Assembly: GCF_001652915.1 (NCBI RefSeq)
Contig: NZ_BBQI01000006.1
Coordinates: 1 to 64,000, forward strand
DNA: 64,000 nucleotides
Direction: 5' to 3'
Origin: Cupriavidus sp. D384
GTDB taxonomy: Bacteria > Pseudomonadota > Gammaproteobacteria > Burkholderiales > Burkholderiaceae
The notes under the pieces were generated by a model. It saw nothing but the letters and a program-made list of their open reading frames with translations. It was not told the DNA's origin and searched no databases. Shown here piece after piece: positions 1 to 7,174 of this stretch. Position numbers and translations under genes: made by a program. Numbering within the stretch: position 1 is the stretch's first letter; the number at the start of each line of letters is the position of its first letter.

Positions 1-1
1 C

Positions 2-1531
2 GAGCAGGACAGTGTTCTACACGTGGGTCAACATTCGATGCAAATTACCGGGTCAGGTGGGTCAGTTCTCAGTGCAAATCAACAGCTCATGCCGTTAGCG
101 ACCAGATCGCGCGCGCGCAACGTTCTCCAACAATCTTCTATATCAACACCCTGCACGCCTCTCGGGATCGCAACGATGCGCAGGCTCGCACTGAACTCGA
201 GCTACCTTCAACTGATTGGCTATGTTGACGGAGACCGACTCCTCTGCTCGTCATATGGCGATCACGCCGACGGCATTCCGGTGGGGCCGGCTGACTACAT
301 GAGCGGGCGTAAGGCATGGATCCGTCGTTCGGTTCTGTTGCCGTTCCTGCCGAACGCAAAATTCTTCATGGTCACGGAAGCGGACAGCGGCTACTCGAGC
401 CTCGCCCTTCCGGACCTGATTCTTGATGCAGGGAGTGAAGTTCGCGACGTCTCTATCGCGCTCGTGGCGGTCTCGAACAGAAGTATCATTCTGGCGCGTG
501 GCCGGATCGAAGTTCAGCAACTGCCCGTCTTTCACCCGGAGTCCGGCCAGATGCAATGGGCAGGTGACGAACAGGTCGGAACCATTCGGTTCTCTGCGTC
601 CAACGACTATGCTGCCGTTGCCTCCGTACCCGTCAGTGCGGTGCACCATTCGTGGCGAGACTTCGCGCGTATTGCAGCCCCCTTGGGAGGCATCGTCGGT
701 ACTGCGATTGCCTTACTGCTATTAGCATTCCTCCGGCAACGTACTGGAATGCTCGCGAAACTTGATCGAGCGATCCGCCGCAGGGAGCTGTCGCTCGTGT
801 ACATGCCAATTGTGGAGTTAAGCAATGGCCGATGGGCCGGAGCCGAAGCGCTCTTGCGGTGGCGTCGGTCCGGCGGGGAAGTTGCGGGTGCGGACGAGTT
901 TATCCCCCTTGCGGAACAGCATCACCGGATGAAACGGTTGACCGCCGCCATGCTTGACGCCCTAGTCAAGGACGCCCACGAGTACCTGGCACAGCATGCC
1001 GGTCACCGTTACGTATCCATCAACCTCAGCGCCCAAGACCTTTCGGATACCGCGATCGTGGAAAAGCTCCGGCAGGCCCGAGACCGGTCCGGTCTGCCGC
1101 GCCTAATGGTCGAAGCAACCGAGAGCGGGCTTCTCAATGTCAACCACGCCAACAGCGTTATCCGGCGCCTTCGCGAGCTAGACATTTCCGTTGCGATTGA
1201 CGACTTCGGCATCGGGTATTCCAGTTTGTCATATTTAGGGTCCCTTGATGCCGCATATCTAAAGATTGACAAATCCTTTGTATCAGCGATCGGTAGTGGT
1301 GCCGCGACCGGAAATGTTGTCGACCACATCATAGCGATGGCAAAGGAGTGCAACCTCATGCTGATCGCAGAAGGCGTTGAGTGCGAAGAACAGGCAAATT
1401 ACCTGCGCGACGCGGGGGTCGAGTATGCCCAGGGCTGGCTTTTTGGTAAGCCAATGACGGCCGGTGAACTCGTGGTTCGTGGCTGGCGAGACGCCCCCGG
1501 CTCGCGCCGCGCAGGGCTAAGTGACGCCTGA
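2..1531 (+). CDS. CSS-motif EAL-domain c-di-GMP phosphodiesterase, 5' end cut by window
   Basis: Predicted membrane-bound cyclic-di-GMP phosphodiesterase. Counting from the GTG at 23, the periplasmic part carries a CSS motif (Cys44 and Cys75-Ser-Ser), then a membrane helix at about 217-240, then a full EAL domain with the EALLRW motif near 272, DDFGIGYSS, KIDKSF and a late IAEGVE/QGWLFGKP segment. CSS-motif proteins normally begin with a first membrane helix, which is missing here, and the frame stays open to base 2. The true start is therefore probably outside the window. The family is known for redox-sensing periplasmic cysteines controlling the EAL domain; the specific signal here is unknown. 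Confidence 0.85.
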   Translation, partial: EQDSVLHVGQHSMQITGSGGSVLSANQQLMPLATRSRARNVLQQSSISTPCTPLGIATMRRLALNSSYLQLIGYVDGDRLLCSSYGDHADGIPVGPADYMSGRKAWIRRSVLLPFLPNAKFFMVTEADSGYSSLALPDLILDAGSEVRDVSIALVAVSNRSIILARGRIEVQQLPVFHPESGQMQWAGDEQVGTIRFSASNDYAAVASVPVSAVHHSWRDFARIAAPLGGIVGTAIALLLLAFLRQRTGMLAKLDRAIRRRELSLVYMPIVELSNGRWAGAEALLRWRRSGGEVAGADEFIPLAEQHHRMKRLTAAMLDALVKDAHEYLAQHAGHRYVSINLSAQDLSDTAIVEKLRQARDRSGLPRLMVEATESGLLNVNHANSVIRRLRELDISVAIDDFGIGYSSLSYLGSLDAAYLKIDKSFVSAIGSGAATGNVVDHIIAMAKECNLMLIAEGVECEEQANYLRDAGVEYAQGWLFGKPMTAGELVVRGWRDAPGSRRAGLSDA

Positions 1532-1701
1532 CAGAAGATTGATACGACTGGAGGCTCGACACCGGAAGCCGGCCGTCGAGTTCGTGACGAATTCGGTGAC
1601 GGGAACGGGATAGGACGTGGCTTCTCGCGCCGGTGCGTTCCGGTAGCCCGTGGTCTTGCTTCGTTCACACTTAGCACTTCACGCTCCCGACACTGTCCAT
1701 T

Positions 1702-2496
1702 TCATTTCATGCCGTCGCGAACTTCCTGCAGTACTTGGTCGAATTCGTCGACTCGGATCAGACCTAGACGCGGAAATTCGAGATCGACAATGACATAGAG
1801 GGTTGCAGCAAGGGTTACCGCAAATAGCAACGCATGGAGCCAGTTGCGTGGCCCCCTTCTCGCCATACCGTATCCGGCAAAGAGGGCACCAATCCAACTC
1901 AGCGCCAGCAGCAGGGCGTAGATCACGCTAGGCGGATGCTCCATAGTAGAAGCCAGGCGGGTCGAAGCCGTATCGAATGCAGCATTGAGTGCCGGCAACA
2001 GTAGCATGGTTGCTGACGTAGTCGAGGCGCGGGGGGACTCTTCGACGGATCTTTCCCACAGGCGGTCACGCAGTTCACTGGCGCGCGCGAGCGCTTGCGC
2101 TACGCCCTCGCGATCGGGCACTGCCCGATACGCCTGGAGTCGAGCATCCAAATATTGCCGAAATGTTTCTCGAAGCTCATCGCGGACGGGCGTGCGCAGC
2201 AGATCCAGCCGCAGGTAAGCGGTGCCGATGTCGTTAGCTTCCTGAACGACCAGAGTGCGCCTTGCCTCGAATCGGCTGGCTGCCCCCGAAAAAGTGAAGG
2301 CGATAAGCAGACCGAGCAGCGCGAAAATCGCGCTCGTAACCGCCCCTACCCCGGTACTCTCGGGTTCCCGACCAGCATTGACCTGCCACTGCCACACCAA
2401 CCGTCCGACATCCATAGCCACCAAGATGCTCGCGAACAGTCCGACACATAAAGCAATGGCGCCGAACACACCGGAATCGTAAAGGAGCGATCCCAT
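1702..2496 (-). CDS. DUF4239 (bestrophin-like) membrane protein
   Basis: 264 residues with two helices near the N terminus (about 8-30 and 50-72), a soluble helical middle, and two C-terminal helices (about 190-235). The segment with EANDIGTAYLRLDLL after the second helix is the hallmark of the DUF4239/bestrophin-like family. A paralogue with the same architecture lies at the other end of the window (61832-62596, EANAIGTEYLRADLI). Function is unknown; the resemblance to bestrophins suggests an ion channel-like fold but this is an inference. It is convergent with the upstream EAL gene and stands alone. Confidence 0.75.
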   Translation of the reverse strand: MGSLLYDSGVFGAIALCVGLFASILVAMDVGRLVWQWQVNAGREPESTGVGAVTSAIFALLGLLIAFTFSGAASRFEARRTLVVQEANDIGTAYLRLDLLRTPVRDELRETFRQYLDARLQAYRAVPDREGVAQALARASELRDRLWERSVEESPRASTTSATMLLLPALNAAFDTASTRLASTMEHPPSVIYALLLALSWIGALFAGYGMARRGPRNWLHALLFAVTLAATLYVIVDLEFPRLGLIRVDEFDQVLQEVRDGMK

Positions 2497-2949
2497 GCCT
2501 GCTTTCTCCCTGAAGTGGACGCGGCTTCCAGTGCTATACGTTGGCTGTTCCGATGTTGGAAGCTCTTGATTATTTCAGCGCACCGGAAAACACTGTGTCA
2601 ATTGGGCGAAGGTCCATTCCGAGGCCTGCCCGCGCGCCGTAGGCCCCGCCGCTCCGTCAACCCATCCATTCAGCGGCCGTTCCGGCATCATTTCAGTCGC
2701 GCTTGGATGGCGGCCACGGCAATGCCTGCAAGAAAGGCCGCCACGCCACCTACAGCGACAAGATCGGTGTCGCATGGTGCGCATGGATGCCTCCCGCCTG
2801 CTGCAGATCGCAGCATAGATACAGCAAACATCGGACATACGGAAATACCGAAACGCTGGCCGATTTTCGCCCGCGACTAGCGCCGCTCCGACGCGCCATT
2901 GTCCGGGCTAGGGTGAAAGTGTATTCCTCCACAAGCCGCCGAGTCCGCC
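2497..2949. other. Intergenic region without confident gene
   Basis: Nothing strong is visible. One minus-strand frame of about 42 codons ending near 2699 encodes a hydrophobic Ala/Val/Gly-rich stretch that could be a tiny membrane peptide, but it has no ribosome-binding site and I do not call it. Confidence 0.3.
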
Positions 2950-3165
2950 ATGAACCAGGCACAACTCGACGCCCACTACGAGAGGGTCCTGCGACACGTC
3001 GCCGCGTGCCGCGCCCACATTCGACAGCAGATAACTTTGATACGGCGGCTTCGCATGCAGGCACTTGATACGTCCAGGGCGCTGAATCTGCTTTCCGTGC
3101 TGCGGGACATCTTGTCGGCGCACCGCGCGCATCTTGCACTCATCAGACGCTTGCGTAGCGTCTAG
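2950..3165 (+). CDS. Small Arg-rich helical protein (71 aa), paralogue of the convergent gene
   Basis: Unknown 71-residue protein, all-helical in appearance, with a pattern RxHIRQQ...LxxLRD...HLALIRRL. The neighbouring minus-strand gene at 3143-3385 shows the same pattern (RQRIRRQ...LQVLRH...DLVRIRDNL) at the same spacing, so the two are likely diverged copies. Their 3' ends overlap by 23 bases. Similar arrangement of two related small genes argues that both are real. No function assigned; a short Arg-rich helical hairpin could bind nucleic acid or a partner protein, but nothing proves this. Confidence 0.5.
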   Translation: MNQAQLDAHYERVLRHVAACRAHIRQQITLIRRLRMQALDTSRALNLLSVLRDILSAHRAHLALIRRLRSV

Positions 3166-3385
3166 CCCCCGTTTCGTGGCAAAGGTTGTCTCTGATCCGC
3201 ACCAGATCCGAATAACCGCCCTGCAAGTGGCGCAGCACCTGCAGGCTGAGCGCAACGTCGCCCCCGTCCAGCCTCGCTTCCCGTACCCGGTCGAGCTGCC
3301 GCCGGATCCGCTGCCGCGAGGCAGCCAGCTTCCGATCCAGTTCCAACAGGCGAGCCATGAGAGCCAACCGATGTTTTGCGCGCAT
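3143..3385 (-). CDS. Small Arg-rich helical protein (80 aa), paralogue of the convergent gene
   Basis: Unknown 80-residue protein. It shares with the 2950-3165 product a helix-turn-helix-like spacing of Arg/Leu heptads: SRQRIRRQ, then LSLQVLRHL, then LVRIRDNL. Gene order is tail-to-tail and the coding regions overlap by 23 bases at their ends, so expression of one could interfere with the other. No signal peptide or membrane helix. Start chosen as the ATG at 3385; the ORF is otherwise short and there is no strong ribosome-binding site, so moderate confidence. Confidence 0.5.
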   Translation of the reverse strand: MRAKHRLALMARLLELDRKLAASRQRIRRQLDRVREARLDGGDVALSLQVLRHLQGGYSDLVRIRDNLCHETGARRYASV

Positions 3386-3644
3386 TACATATCCCCACGA
3401 CTATGCGTCAGGGTTTATAGGCGAACTCCGGGCGGCAGAGACGTGTCCGGAAAGGTTCGGTATCGGGCATGCCGGGCGCACAATCCGGTAGCTGGGCGGC
3501 GCTGGCAGGGGCAGGGGCAGGCGAAGATTTTCCATGCCACGTCCCCGGCTTCACCTGGGGATATCCGGGCGGCAATACTTGCCCGACCAATGACTTCCGC
3601 CATCCATCGCGCGCAGGCTAAAAGTCAGGGTCGGCAAGGGCCGG

Positions 3645-3893
3645 TCAGATGTCACCCAGCCAGCCGTCCGCCGCAATTCGCGCCCGTTGCACGGACGCCT
3701 GCTCTGCGGCGCGCTGGGTGCCGTAGCTCGACAAGGAAACATAAGGTCCGCACAGGCGCACCCGGTCCTCATTCTCGACCGTCACCTCGTAGTCCCACTC
3801 CTCCTTCCCCACCGGCGGAATGAGCTGAAACACGAACAGGTCGAGCACGAGGCCGCGATAGCGCTGGCGGGTGTGGTCAGATGAATCGGTCAG
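3645..3893 (-). CDS. 82-aa conserved protein of a duplicated cassette (copy 1), CTG start
   Basis: Unknown 82-residue soluble protein. A paralogue at 15712-15960 is also exactly 82 residues and shares YRGLVL-LFVFQ, EWDYEVTVEN, RVRLCGPY-SLS-YGTQRAAE and the C terminus RIAADGWLGDI. An ATG at 3944 is in frame, but the homologous ATG of the other copy (16010) is out of frame, so I place the start at CTG 3893, which aligns with a TTG in copy 2 and follows a GGGGGAC ribosome-binding site. The start is an inference from the alignment. The strongly conserved protein between two otherwise diverged copies implies selection. Confidence 0.65.
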   Translation of the reverse strand: MTDSSDHTRQRYRGLVLDLFVFQLIPPVGKEEWDYEVTVENEDRVRLCGPYVSLSSYGTQRAAEQASVQRARIAADGWLGDI

Positions 3894-3896
3894 GTT

Positions 3897-3942
3897 GTCC
3901 CCCGGTGGACCACTAGGGACTGCGCGTGCCGGGGCGACACGC
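3897..3942 (-). promoter_or_regulatory. Structured leader, cassette copy 1: two hairpins, one sequestering the RBS
   Basis: Read on the minus strand, a hairpin GCGTGTCG/CGGCACGC (3924-3942) is followed by GTCCC...GGGAC (3897-3920) with an inner GTG/CAC stem. The second hairpin contains the Shine-Dalgarno of the CTG-start gene. Copy 2 keeps both hairpins with changed bases (GCGTGCCG/CGGCACGC and CCCC/GGGG), which is what a selected RNA structure would do. Upstream conserved GTAGCATAAATCTCAC may contain the -10 region. Confidence 0.5.
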
Positions 3943-4054
3943 ATCCGGACATCCGAGTGGTGAGATTTATGCTACACGCGCCGCCACTCCTTCCTATCCG
4001 TGTTCCGCTGATTTTTGGTGGGAGCGCGGCCGCCGCCCCACAGCCATGCCTTCT

Positions 4055-4091
4055 CCAAAAAACGGCCCGACGCCGGGGAGAAGTCGGGCCG
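4055..4091 (-). terminator. Rho-independent terminator upstream of cassette copy 1
   Basis: On the minus strand CGGCCCGAC / GTCGGGCCG form a perfect 9-bp stem followed by six T. It lies about 160 bases upstream of the small gene's start and so isolates the cassette from transcription coming from the right. Copy 2 has an equivalent hairpin. Confidence 0.75.
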
Positions 4092-4399
4092 AGGACTATC
4101 ACAGCGCGGAAGCGGGGGGATCCTCCGCCGAAAAAGTTTAGGCTGCAGCCGGTTGGCCCGGTATCCGCCAGAGGTCGGAGCCACCGCCTCTTGCCGGCGG
4201 GCGTCTGCGGCGCCGTCACAAACCGACGCTGACTGGAATCACAACTAGCGGATCTGTATGCCCGAATTTGAAACCCTCGACGTCTGCTAGCGGAGATTAA
4301 CCCGTAGCTCAGACTACGTTCGTTGCCAGCGCATCTAACCGCGCGGGCAGTAACGGTTGCTGTTATGCTGATCTGCATTGGGAATGACGAGATGCAAGT

Positions 4400-4624
4400 A
4401 TGCGATTGGACCGAGAACAACGGGAAGCCGTGGACCTCCTCAAAAAAGCAATAGTTGAGCGCCGTCGTATCGCCCAAGGTGAAGCGGCACGGTGGCAGGT
4501 GGTCCCCACGAGCCCGGAGTATCGGAAAGCGCGTCAAATCATTGAGCGGACCCCTGCGCTCTTGGCAGCGTTAGACGAAATCGGGCAAATTCTCATCCCA
4601 GAAGTGCCCCTGCTCAGGCCCTAA
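4400..4624 (+). CDS. Hypothetical small protein (74 aa)
   Basis: Unknown 74-residue protein, charged and helical, with no signal peptide. A weak GACGAG element precedes the ATG. Codon use looks like the neighbours. It stands alone in a gene-poor stretch, upstream of 1.2 kb without a clear gene. No family recognised; could be a small plasmid- or island-type accessory protein. Confidence 0.4.
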   Translation: MRLDREQREAVDLLKKAIVERRRIAQGEAARWQVVPTSPEYRKARQIIERTPALLAALDEIGQILIPEVPLLRP

Positions 4625-5842
4625 TCCACGTGCCATCGGCAGCTAAAGAAAAGCCAGAACGGGTCAGGATGGGTTGTTATGACTTGGTCACTGGGTTCTT
4701 GTTACGTTCGCCAATGATACGCAGCGCCAGCGGGCTGGGCTGACGCAAGCGCGTGTCGGGTGAGACATAAACGTAAACTTTCGGATAACCTCCAAAACTA
4801 TCCCGGTTTAGAGCCTCAAGTCACCAACGATGCCCGGCAGACCGTTGGCCGGCGGTGTAATGCCGTTAGTCTCTTGAGCGTCCACTACGCAGTACCCATG
4901 AACCGTGAGATCGTAATGTATCGCGGAGGGACTTAAACCAAGCATTGGGGTTTTCGCGTCAAGCTCTGAGTCGACGGAGGTCTCGATCGTACCGAGCCAC
5001 GCTAGAGCTTCTGGGGGGCTTGCGCGAGAGGGGTACCGGCGCGCACAAACAACGCGCGGGGCGCATTTCGATGGAGGGTAATGACCCGGTCAGACTCGGC
5101 AGTATGCGCTAGCGCCGTTATGAAAAGTGCGTAGTTGGACTGTCCAGAATGCACACATTGTGGATATGACGGCAGCCAGCATTCCACTGGGGAATCGGCA
5201 CCTGCTCCGGCCACGCTGGCCCGGAGCTTTTACGCTACTAGCTTCGTTTGGCTCCTTCCCGAAAAGGTCGTCGTATATCCGAGAACACGAGGAGCGTGAC
5301 GACCAGCCGTAAATCGCGTCGTGATGTAATATTCCGAGGCCTTTGAAGGTTTCGGCCATCGATGTTCTATCTATAATTGGGAATGCTCAGACGAGCTCAC
5401 CGGCAAGCTACAAAACTTTTCCTGTGCTGAGGTCGCAATTTTCGCCATGATGAGGGAGCTTCTCGTCAATGAGGCTCATCTATCAGACGAACCCTTACAG
5501 ATGCTTCCCTCCATCTCGGCCCGCTATTTTTAGCGGGCCCTTTTTCGGATACCGAGATTGCATCGCACCCTAGGGCGTGAGCTGGTACGCCCGCGTTCCG
5601 AGTGCAATGGCTGCGTCCCGGCGCCCGGCCTGAGTTGCGCAGCAGTCTAGGGTGGTGGCCCAAGACGTGAGCGCCAGACGGAAGCTGCCGGACGTGAGCG
5701 CCAAATCGGGATGGCACCACGCCTCATCGGCGAAAGGAAATCGAGTCTCGTGCACGCCATTCGCCGGTGATCCGGCATATCAGCCCGACCAGGAACAGGG
5801 TGCGCGCCGCGAGCGCAGTGATTGCCTGGGCTCGATCGTCAG
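4625..5842. other. Gene-poor region with decayed sequence
   Basis: No confident gene. Three things are visible: an open frame without ATG until 5447 that runs from 5330 to a TAG at 5532-5534 inside a terminator hairpin; that terminator (5518-5545); and two direct copies of GACGTGAGCGCCA (5664-5676 and 5691-5703, 27 bases apart) that resemble the iterated end repeats of an insertion sequence. The region is probably remnant material. Confidence 0.4.
5518..5545 (+). terminator. Strong rho-independent terminator
   Basis: GGCCCGCT / AGCGGGCC form a perfect 8-bp stem with loop ATTTTT, followed by C and five T on the plus strand. No complete plus-strand gene is visible immediately upstream; only the open frame ending at 5534 runs into it. 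Confidence 0.85.
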
Positions 5843-6331
5843 CTAATGTACGGGCGGCATCAGGCGGCGTGCCCCGGCCCCCGACCGCACCGGGTTGAAC
5901 TCCATTGCGCGCTGTTCCAAAAGCCGCTGTAGTTCAGTCGCGCCCCGGTAGTAGTGGGTCAGTATCAGACGCAACTGCGCATCGGCGAGCGGCTCTCGGA
6001 GCAACGCGCCATAAGCTGCCGCTGCGCGGCCGGCCTGCTGGATGGCATGACGCAGCAGAGGCAATTCACCGGATTCGGCGGGGGGTGACAGATTTAGCGG
6101 ATCGCGAGTGCGGCCCGCCGCGCCGGCGCCGTTGTCGTCGCCCGTGCCGTCGCCGGCTGCACCGGCCCGGGCCGCCAGTTCGATCGACGCCACGCGTTGC
6201 ATATTGGCGCGGTGCATAAGCACCGCCCTCATCTGCGGATCCGATGCGGCAGCAGCCACGGCCGACAGCGCGTTTGCACACAGCAGGGCGTGACGGCTAA
6301 GGCGCGCCAGCGAGGTGTTCAGTGCATCCAC
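5843..6331 (-). CDS. Four-helix-type protein, possibly DUF2383/PA2169-like (162 aa)
   Basis: 162 residues, Ala-rich and helical. Two helical pairs (about 1-55 and 90-150) are separated by a Gly/Asp/Ala linker at 56-70. The pattern of the first half, a helix pair ending in a stretch like RANMQRVASIELAARA, is reminiscent of ferritin-like DUF2383 (PA2169-family) proteins, which are often stress induced, but the resemblance is weak and the metal ligands are not obvious. No signal peptide. Lone gene. Confidence 0.5.
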   Translation of the reverse strand: MDALNTSLARLSRHALLCANALSAVAAAASDPQMRAVLMHRANMQRVASIELAARAGAAGDGTGDDNGAGAAGRTRDPLNLSPPAESGELPLLRHAIQQAGRAAAAYGALLREPLADAQLRLILTHYYRGATELQRLLEQRAMEFNPVRSGAGARRLMPPVH

Positions 6332-6548
6332 GTACGTCTCCGATGAATGCTCTAACTGTAGGCGAAAGCGCGCGGTGGCGACCAGATTGCAATGCTGGCG
6401 CGGCTTATCTTGTTCGATTCTTCCCAGTGCCCAAAAGCGACGCGATTTGATTTCTGGACCGGATGCAACGATGTCGCCTTCGCCGCCGCGCTAGCACTGG
6501 CGGGCCGTCTGGGCTACGCTGCCGCCAAGGCTTTCAAGAACCAAACAC

Positions 6549-6695
6549 GTCACCCCGCGATGGAGTGTGCTGGGCTTCACCGGAATGGGCAAGGCGTATG
6601 GCCACTGGAACAGTTTCAGCGACGCCCAGAACGTGGTCAGCGTCGGCGCCGGCTTTCGGTACTTGGTCGCCCGCAAACTGAGCGTAGCGGTCGGG
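6549..6695 (+). pseudogene. Remnant of a D15/BamA-type outer-membrane surface antigen
   Basis: The translated frame contains PRWSVLGFTGMGKAYG and VVSVGAGFRYLVARKL, the typical last beta-strands of bacterial surface-antigen (D15/Omp85) or ShlB-like barrels. Upstream the frame becomes nonsense and no start codon fits; downstream it runs past the usual stop. Only about 49 codons are recognisable, so this is a gene fragment. Confidence 0.5.
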
Positions 6696-6697
6696 AC

Positions 6698-6733
6698 AGC
6701 CAGGCCGCAGCCCCGCGCGCCTGGCTTTTTTTT
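6698..6733 (+). terminator. Rho-independent terminator
   Basis: AGCCAGGC / GCCTGGCT perfect 8-bp stem with a 13-base loop and a run of eight T. It directly follows the surface-antigen remnant and may be the original terminator of that locus. Confidence 0.85.
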
Positions 6734-6981
6734 GGTTCAACCCCGCAGCGAGTGGACCCCTGAAGCGAGCCCTCAAAATCGGCTTGCCTGCCTCGGTGCG
6801 GGCTTTCTTCGCACCACCTGCCGGGAATGTTATTTCCACGATAGGCATTTGTCACTCGTCGGATTTCTCTCACGTGGTGTTCGCCGGCTTTCGCTATTCC
6901 AAGTCAAGATTTGCAGCGTTCTTGAGTGCCAATCCGCGAAGAGATCGCGGATAGCGCTCTGCAACCTTACCGGGGAAAGTC

Positions 6982-7152
6982 ATGAAAGCAGTCATCTATA
7001 ATCCGCCTGCGCCTTGCCGGCCATTTTTAGCAGTGCTCTCCAGCGACGACGGCCTGTTGCTCAGTATGGCCGCCGTCGAATCTCGCCGCGCCGGTGAAAC
7101 GCTGTTGTCGGAAATGCAGTACCACATCGCCGAACTTTCACACCGACAGTGA
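6982..7152 (+). CDS. Small hypothetical protein (56 aa)
   Basis: A 56-codon frame from ATG 6982 to TGA 7152, preceded by GGGGAAAG at good distance. The product starts MKAVIYNPPAPC, is not membrane-bound and has no recognised family. It is convergent with the large GGDEF-EAL gene, whose stop lies 23 bases further on. The good ribosome-binding site is the main support. Confidence 0.4.
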   Translation: MKAVIYNPPAPCRPFLAVLSSDDGLLLSMAAVESRRAGETLLSEMQYHIAELSHRQ

Positions 7153-7174
7153 GAGAGAGCCGCCGTCGCGCGCC

